A DNA stretch of 64,000 nucleotides, taken from JAWKWH01 sp963669285. GTDB taxonomy: Bacteria > Pseudomonadota > Alphaproteobacteria > Rhizobiales > Rhizobiaceae. The notes under the pieces were generated by a model. The model searched no databases. It saw only the letters and a list, made by a program, of their open reading frames with translations, and was not told the DNA's origin. Positions 59,293 through 64,000 of this stretch are shown piece by piece. How positions within the stretch are numbered: the first letter of the stretch is position 1; each line of letters opens with the position of its first letter. Position numbers and translations under genes: made by a program. The stretch is from assembly GCA_963669285.2 (NCBI GenBank), contig CAXXSI010000022.1, positions 831,348-895,347 on the forward strand, read 5' to 3'.

Positions 59293-60480
59293 ATGGCAGG
59301 GGCAATTGCCACAAAAGAGCGTGCCGTTTCGCTTCCAACTCTGGTGAAGCGGGCGGCACGTAAGGCTGGAGAAGGCGCAGAATGCCGCACAGGTGCTTGG
59401 TGCGCGGGCTGAAATCCGTGCCGGCTACTCCATGGCCAAAATCAAGGCGCGGCTGCAAAAGGCCAGCAAGGCGCACAAGAGCCTGATTGCCGATACGCAC
59501 CGGGCACAGGCCGACTTGCTGCAATTGGAGGCGGAATCGAACCGCCGGTTGGCCGATGAATATGACGCAGCGCAAGCTAATGGTGAAGCCTCCAAAGGCC
59601 GTCCGAAAAGTCTTCCCAATGGGAATACTTTTACACTCGCCGAGGCTGGCATAACCGCCAAGGACATCTTTTTGGCGCGTCAGATCCGTGATGTGCTGGC
59701 GGCGGATTCAAACGTTATCGAAACCGTCCTGACCGCGATGCTGGAAAAGGGTGATGAACCAACGCGCAACGCGCTCAAAAAGCAGCTTGCGCCGGTGATC
59801 AAAAGACTGCGTGACGAAACGACAGCCGGCAAGAAATCGCGCCGCAATGATCGCGAACGTGATTTGGCCAAACGGCAGCGGGCGCTGCCGAAAAAGCGAT
59901 ATGGGCTGATCTGCGCAGACCCCGGCGTGGAAATTCAAACCCTATTCTCAGGAATCCGGCATGGACCGGGCGGCCGACAATCACTATCCGACCATGGCCA
60001 CGGATGAGATCTGCGAACTAAACGTGGATGCCATCGCCGCGGATGACTGCGTGTTGTTCCTATGGGCAACAGCACCAATGCTGCCGGACGCGCTGACCGT
60101 GATGTCGGCCTGGGGCTTTGTCTACAAAACCCACATCATCTGGCGAAAGGCCGAACTGAAACCGTGCTCCAGCAAAGACCAGGCCAAGCGCGATATGGGA
60201 GGCCAATCGGCCGGCCTAGTGCTCGGCACGGGCTATTGGTTCCGCAATGCGCATGAACTGCTTTTGGTCGGGACGCGCGGCGCAATACCGGCGCCGGCAA
60301 TCGGTACGCAATTTCCCTCGGTCATCGACTCTCCGCCCGCTGCGCCATTCGCAAAAGCCGGACCGATTTGCCGAGCTTATGGAAACCTATTTTCCGAACC
60401 TGCCGAAGATTGAGCTGAACCGCCGCGGCCCGGCCCGGCCCGGCTGGGATGCATGGGGGAATGAAGCAAATGAAGCCTGA
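59293..60480 (+). pseudogene. MT-A70 methyltransferase, copy 2 (three frameshifts)
   Basis: Counterpart of 20411-21595. Extra bases at about 59364, 59920 and 60336 break the frame; the second lies at the DPAW motif. Fragments remain readable in successive frames. Confidence 0.85.
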
Positions 60481-60749
60481 TTTTTCACCGAACATGCTGA
60501 AGTTATATCTGGAGTGTCGAACGATAATCCGGATGTTGCAGCGTGAAGAGACGCTTGCGCGCGCACAGCGAGCGGTTTTCAAAGACATTGCCGGTGCTGC
60601 CAAAGTGACAAGACGGGCCGTGCAATTGGCGGCGATCGGTCGACTAAAACGAGCTTCGACACGAGCGGCGATTTGGGCCGTGTTGAAATCATTTCCCTTG
60701 TGATCATGGCGTGACGCTGACTGATGAGGGAGGGCAATTAAATGCCTGA
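60470..60749 (+). pseudogene. Small basic early protein, copy 2 (frameshifted near the end)
   Basis: Counterpart of 21585-21863. An extra A in 60686-60688 changes the C-terminus after ...IWAVLK and stops the frame early at 60703. Confidence 0.8.
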
Positions 60750-61048
60750 TGTCGATTTTGCTCGCTTTGGACAAGACATCAAACGCGCATTGGGCAACCG
60801 GTCCTATGCCCAGGCGGTGGCCGAATACCCGTGGCTCAACCGCGGCATGTTGAGCCGTGCGGTTAATGGGCAAAAAACTGTCGGCTGCAAGTTATCTGGC
60901 GCTTTGCTTGGCGTTCGATCTCGATGTTTGGACGGCGTTCTCACGCGAGAAACCGATGAGTGCGGCGGCGAAAGTCAAGTGTATAAAAGACATATTAAAT
61001 CATACTGTTACAGCAGATGCTTCCCGTGAAACGGAGGCCGCACTGTGA
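60742..61048 (+). pseudogene. HTH-like phage protein, copy 2 (frameshifted)
   Basis: Counterpart of 21856-22161. The A-run at 60872-60877 has six instead of five A; the frame diverges after VNGQK. Confidence 0.8.
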
Positions 61049-61330
61049 AACTTGAACGCATCCCATGGATCACAAAATTCTGCGAAGCAGAAACCCACCA
61101 ACAGCGCGCCGAGGTTCTGTTGACCATGCCCGTGCAAACGCTGAGCCGCTATCATGAAGTGCTCGAACGCAATTGCATGGTTACTGGATTCACCGCCGGA
61201 ACCGTCTACATCGAATGTTTGCGGACCTGCTACTGCAGTGAGCGGTACCGTGGCGAATATGCCAAAGGTTCCAGCAATTTGGCCAAGGCCCACAACGTCT
61301 TGCTTCAGTTTCTGGAGGGGCAAGCTGTGA
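61045..61330 (+). pseudogene. Early phage protein, copy 2 (frameshift fuses it with the next gene)
   Basis: Counterpart of 22158-22442. An extra G in 61317-61320 removes the stop, so the frame reads on into the zinc-ribbon-like gene to 61542. Confidence 0.8.
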
Positions 61331-61542
61331 TTGAGCGTTTTGGCAATGACATCGAACTGATCTGCGACGAATGTCCCACGATATTTCCGGGTGTGTTTGA
61401 TCGCCGAGACCGCGACGTCATGATGGCAGATGCTAAGGCCGCTGGTTGGCGATCGTTCAAGCGCGATGGCAAGTGGAGAAACGCCTGTCCGACCTGTGTT
61501 CGCCATTTTGCCCGGCTGCACCAATCGGGGAGGCTGGTTTGA
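61327..61542 (+). CDS. Small zinc-ribbon-like protein, copy 2
   Basis: Own sequence identical to 22439-22654 from GTG 61327; the upstream frame now runs into it. Confidence 0.6.
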   Translation: MIERFGNDIELICDECPTIFPGVFDRRDRDVMMADAKAAGWRSFKRDGKWRNACPTCVRHFARLHQSGRLV

Positions 61543-62824
61543 GCATCGACGTCATGAACTGCGTATGGAAGCATGCGCCGGTGGCGTCGGGCGAGTTTGC
61601 CGTTTTGCTGGCGCTGGCCGACTATGCCGATGAGAACTGCACCTGTTATCCAGGCGTGGAGACGCTGGCAGCGAAGGCTCGGTTAAAGCCGCGTCAGACG
61701 CAGAATTGCGTGAAATCCCTAGCCAAAACCGGTCTGATCACCGTCGAGCGCGGGGCTGGACCGAAGGGGTGTAACCGCTATCGCGTCGAGGTAGAGACAA
61801 TCCGCGCCCGTTCGATCCGCCAAGACGCTACCCAGGCCATAAAATCGGCAATCAATGATGACGATGCGGATGTTGAATCAGATGATGATCTGGGTGAGGG
61901 GGGTGCAAATATTGCACCCCCGCAATCTGCGACAGGGGGGGTGCACTCCAGTGCGTCAGGGGGTGCAATGGAGTGCACCCAAACCATCATAGAACCATCA
62001 AAGATTCCATCAGATGAGAGAGAGCGCGCGCGCGCGAACAATGATTTGGATGGGGAAAATGGCAAAACGGAAACACCGGTGCCTGATGAAAATCCGAAAG
62101 CGGTCGAGCGTGAATTTGAAAAGTCGTTCCGCGACTGGCCAACTTCGATTTCCGATTCCAGACCGGCGGCTTTGACCGAATGGCGCAAACTCACACCGGA
62201 TGAACGCCAAATGGCGGCGTTGGAAGCGGACCGATATCGCACAGCCTGCCGGGCGACGGGCCGCAAGGTGGTTTGCGCCTTTGCGGTCTATCTGCGCGAA
62301 AAGCGCTGGGCCGATCTGCCGGAACGAGAGCCAGAGCCACTGAAGCCGGTTGAGGCACCGCCATTCGGCAAGCTTTGGACCGCAGAGCGCATGCGCCGGC
62401 TGTTGGCCGGTCCCGAAGTGACCGACTATCCGCTGACCGCATTTGAGCAGAAATCCATAGATGCCGGCACGATGGATCGCAAAACGGTGATTCGCGGCAA
62501 GCAGGTGCATCAGGGGTTGGCCGACAATCAACCCGGATGGATGATTTGGCGGTTAGCCGAAAGGGGCTGCAGCTGACGCCAGAGCGGGCGGTGTCGCTTG
62601 AACAGGCTGGCATGGAATCGGTTAAGGTTTCGGAGCCTGATGAAGTTTCCGAAAAATGGGAAGCGTGGAAAGCGGTCTTTGATCAACGCGCTTGGCCTTG
62701 GCTGCCTGATCCGGGCACCCAGCCTTATGTGTGGCTACCGGCAGGTGGGCCGGATGGATTGGCTGAATTCGAGAAAGCGGTGCGAGGCAAGACGGATGAT
62801 GGCGGCGAGCGACTATCGGCTTAG
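61539..62824 (+). pseudogene. Replication protein, copy 2 (two frameshifts)
   Basis: Counterpart of 22651-23934. Extra bases at 62513-62516 and 62532-62534 break the frame about residue 325; the last part is readable from 62537. The origin-like iterons are intact at 61899-61980. Confidence 0.85.
61899..61980. other. Putative replication origin, copy 2
   Basis: Same iteron and inverted-repeat cluster as 23011-23092. Confidence 0.65.
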
Positions 62825-63437
62825 CGAACGCGAGGAACGTGCGTGGGCAAGAACACAAGCGCATGCCGATATGCGCCGATGGTTGCGAGATGAAGCAGCA
62901 GCGCGCGATGCTCAACGGTTCTGGTTTTTAGTGCGGACCAAACGTGATTCGGGTGAATGGAGCGCTGATTCTGTCGCCAGACAGCTTATTAATGCTGGTA
63001 TCGAGGCATGGTGCCCTGTGGAAAAAGCAGTCAAGCGACTGCCGAGGCGACAAACATTCGTCGATGTATTTGTGCCAATCTGGCCAAAGTATCTGTTAGT
63101 GAAAACGGTTCGTGCTGCATCAGCACATTTGGGCGTGATGACTTTCGACGGCGTCGATTGCCTGCTTGGCAAGGATGAGGAACCGATCGCGCTCAGCGAA
63201 CGGATCATCAAGGAAATCAAGGCGATTGAAGCCGATGTCAACAATCCGAACCGCAAGCGGCCGAGCAAATTCCATCAAGGTGATCAGGTCTTGGTCAGGC
63301 GCGGACCTTTCTCAGATTTTGTTGGAATGGCATGTGGACCGGAGGATGAACAAAACAGAGTAGATGTCGAGCTCGATATATTCAATCGGTTAACGCCATG
63401 TCGTATCGGGGTTGACGATTTGAAAAAGCTGGCATAG
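62796..63437 (+). CDS. NusG-like protein, copy 2
   Basis: 213 residues, identical to 23906-24547. Confidence 0.8.
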   Translation: MMAASDYRLSEREERAWARTQAHADMRRWLRDEAAARDAQRFWFLVRTKRDSGEWSADSVARQLINAGIEAWCPVEKAVKRLPRRQTFVDVFVPIWPKYLLVKTVRAASAHLGVMTFDGVDCLLGKDEEPIALSERIIKEIKAIEADVNNPNRKRPSKFHQGDQVLVRRGPFSDFVGMACGPEDEQNRVDVELDIFNRLTPCRIGVDDLKKLA

Positions 63438-63594
63438 CCATTTCGACCCAAGGCCACTGACCGCAGGACGAAGGCGCATCGATTGATGCGTGCAACGCCG
63501 CGACAACCCTGGCAACCGTAAGGGCGATCTGCTCAGGCGCGTTGCTTCCCGAAGCGAAGCTATGGGCTTCTCTCCAATCAGCAAGTGACATTCA

Positions 63595-63993
63595 ATGCCG
63601 ACAATGCCGGCAACCTTCCGGCCATCGCACGCACCAAAGCGTGGTGATGCAAAACGTGAGCATGACAAACGCCGAGGCAGCGCACGTGATCGTGGCTATA
63701 CCCGCCAATGGGATTTGGCGTCAGCTGAACACCGACGAAAAAATCCACTGTGCATAGGGTGTTCGGCGGTGGGGCGAACGGTGGCAGCAGAACTCGTTGA
63801 CCACATTGTTCCGCATCGTGGCGACATGGAATTGTTCTGGGATGAAGACAATTGGCAATCTTCCTGCAACTGGCATCACAATGCGGTCAAGCGTCCACTC
63901 GAAGATCTGTTCGACAAAGGCGCGCTGGTGGCATCAGACCTGAAGCTTGATGGTTCAAAAGCTATCGAAATGACGCAACGGCTGGACCCGTAG
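63595..63993 (+). CDS. HNH endonuclease, copy 2
   Basis: 132 residues, identical to 24705-25103. The window ends seven bases later, before the small terminase. Confidence 0.88.
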   Translation: MPTMPATFRPSHAPKRGDAKREHDKRRGSARDRGYTRQWDLASAEHRRKNPLCIGCSAVGRTVAAELVDHIVPHRGDMELFWDEDNWQSSCNWHHNAVKRPLEDLFDKGALVASDLKLDGSKAIEMTQRLDP

Positions 63994-64000
63994 GGTAGGG

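Larger units (their letters stand above)
52474..64000. mobile_element. Prophage copy 2 (partial, continues beyond window)
   Basis: Repeats 13594-25110 in the same order and orientation. Offset 38,880 rising stepwise to 38,890 through ten one-base insertions (at about 55470, 55988, 59364, 59920, 60336, 60686, 60872, 61317, 62513, 62532). Where the frames are intact, the encoded proteins read the same as in copy 1. Confidence 0.95.

Noticed and set aside
55332..62824. Copy 2 as a naturally decaying second prophage
   Set aside because: All differences seen are one-base insertions, mostly in homopolymers, with no substitutions noticed; sequencing error explains this better, though only reads can settle it.

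Overview
The window looks like an alphaproteobacterial chromosome, most likely Hyphomicrobiales (Rhizobiales). It is of moderate GC. It carries a rhizobial-type small secreted protein, a cyclase-like/TolB-like/TPR protein and a PilZ protein, and its tRNA-Ser gene is occupied by a long-tailed (siphovirus-type, HK97-like head) prophage.

Chromosomal part (1-13593). A leftward catabolic operon (4913 to before 1) encodes a 3-hydroxyisobutyrate-dehydrogenase-family enzyme, an IlvD/Edd sugar-acid dehydratase, a homoserine-dehydrogenase-like oxidoreductase with a SAF-like C-terminus, and the start of a GMC oxidoreductase. Then come two exported proteins (one with a frameshift in this sequence), an XRE regulator facing a divergent two-gene unit with a symmetric operator pair, a degenerate class III cyclase/TolB-like/TPR membrane protein, an AlbA_2/Schlafen-type protein, a small unknown and a PilZ protein.

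Prophage copy 1 (13594-52473, 38,880 bp) starts inside the tRNA-Ser(GCT) gene. The leftward arm (integrase, excisionase-like, DUF4326 and small overlapping genes) and the rightward early arm diverge around an S24 repressor. GGGGA-N6-TCCCC operators lie between the -35 and -10 boxes of both early promoters. The early arm leads through DUF2303, an MT-A70 methyltransferase and small HTH proteins to a replication protein whose gene contains an iteron/palindrome cluster (probable origin). A NusG-like protein sits at the early/late boundary. The late operon follows: HNH, TerS, TerL, portal, protease, capsid, connectors, tail tube, a tail chaperone pair with a probable -1 frameshift, tape measure, tail tip, fibre, lysis genes, and a strong terminator at 46056. 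The right arm holds a leftward cassette of small genes separated by a repeated stop/ribosome-site motif, and a rightward cassette that ends with a ClpP-like serine protease gene with its own promoter and a 59-residue partner.

Prophage copy 2 (52474-64000, cut by the window end) repeats copy 1 at a 38,880-bp offset. It differs by ten single-base insertions that I can find, eight of them homopolymer extensions, which break seven genes and merge two neighbouring reading frames into one. Three genes elsewhere (6184, 42370, 47807) are also each broken by one extra base. The pattern suggests residual long-read insertion errors. The tandem arrangement is therefore either a genuine double lysogen or an assembly joining of integrated and circular phage DNA. 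In either case 52474 is a readable attP-type junction.
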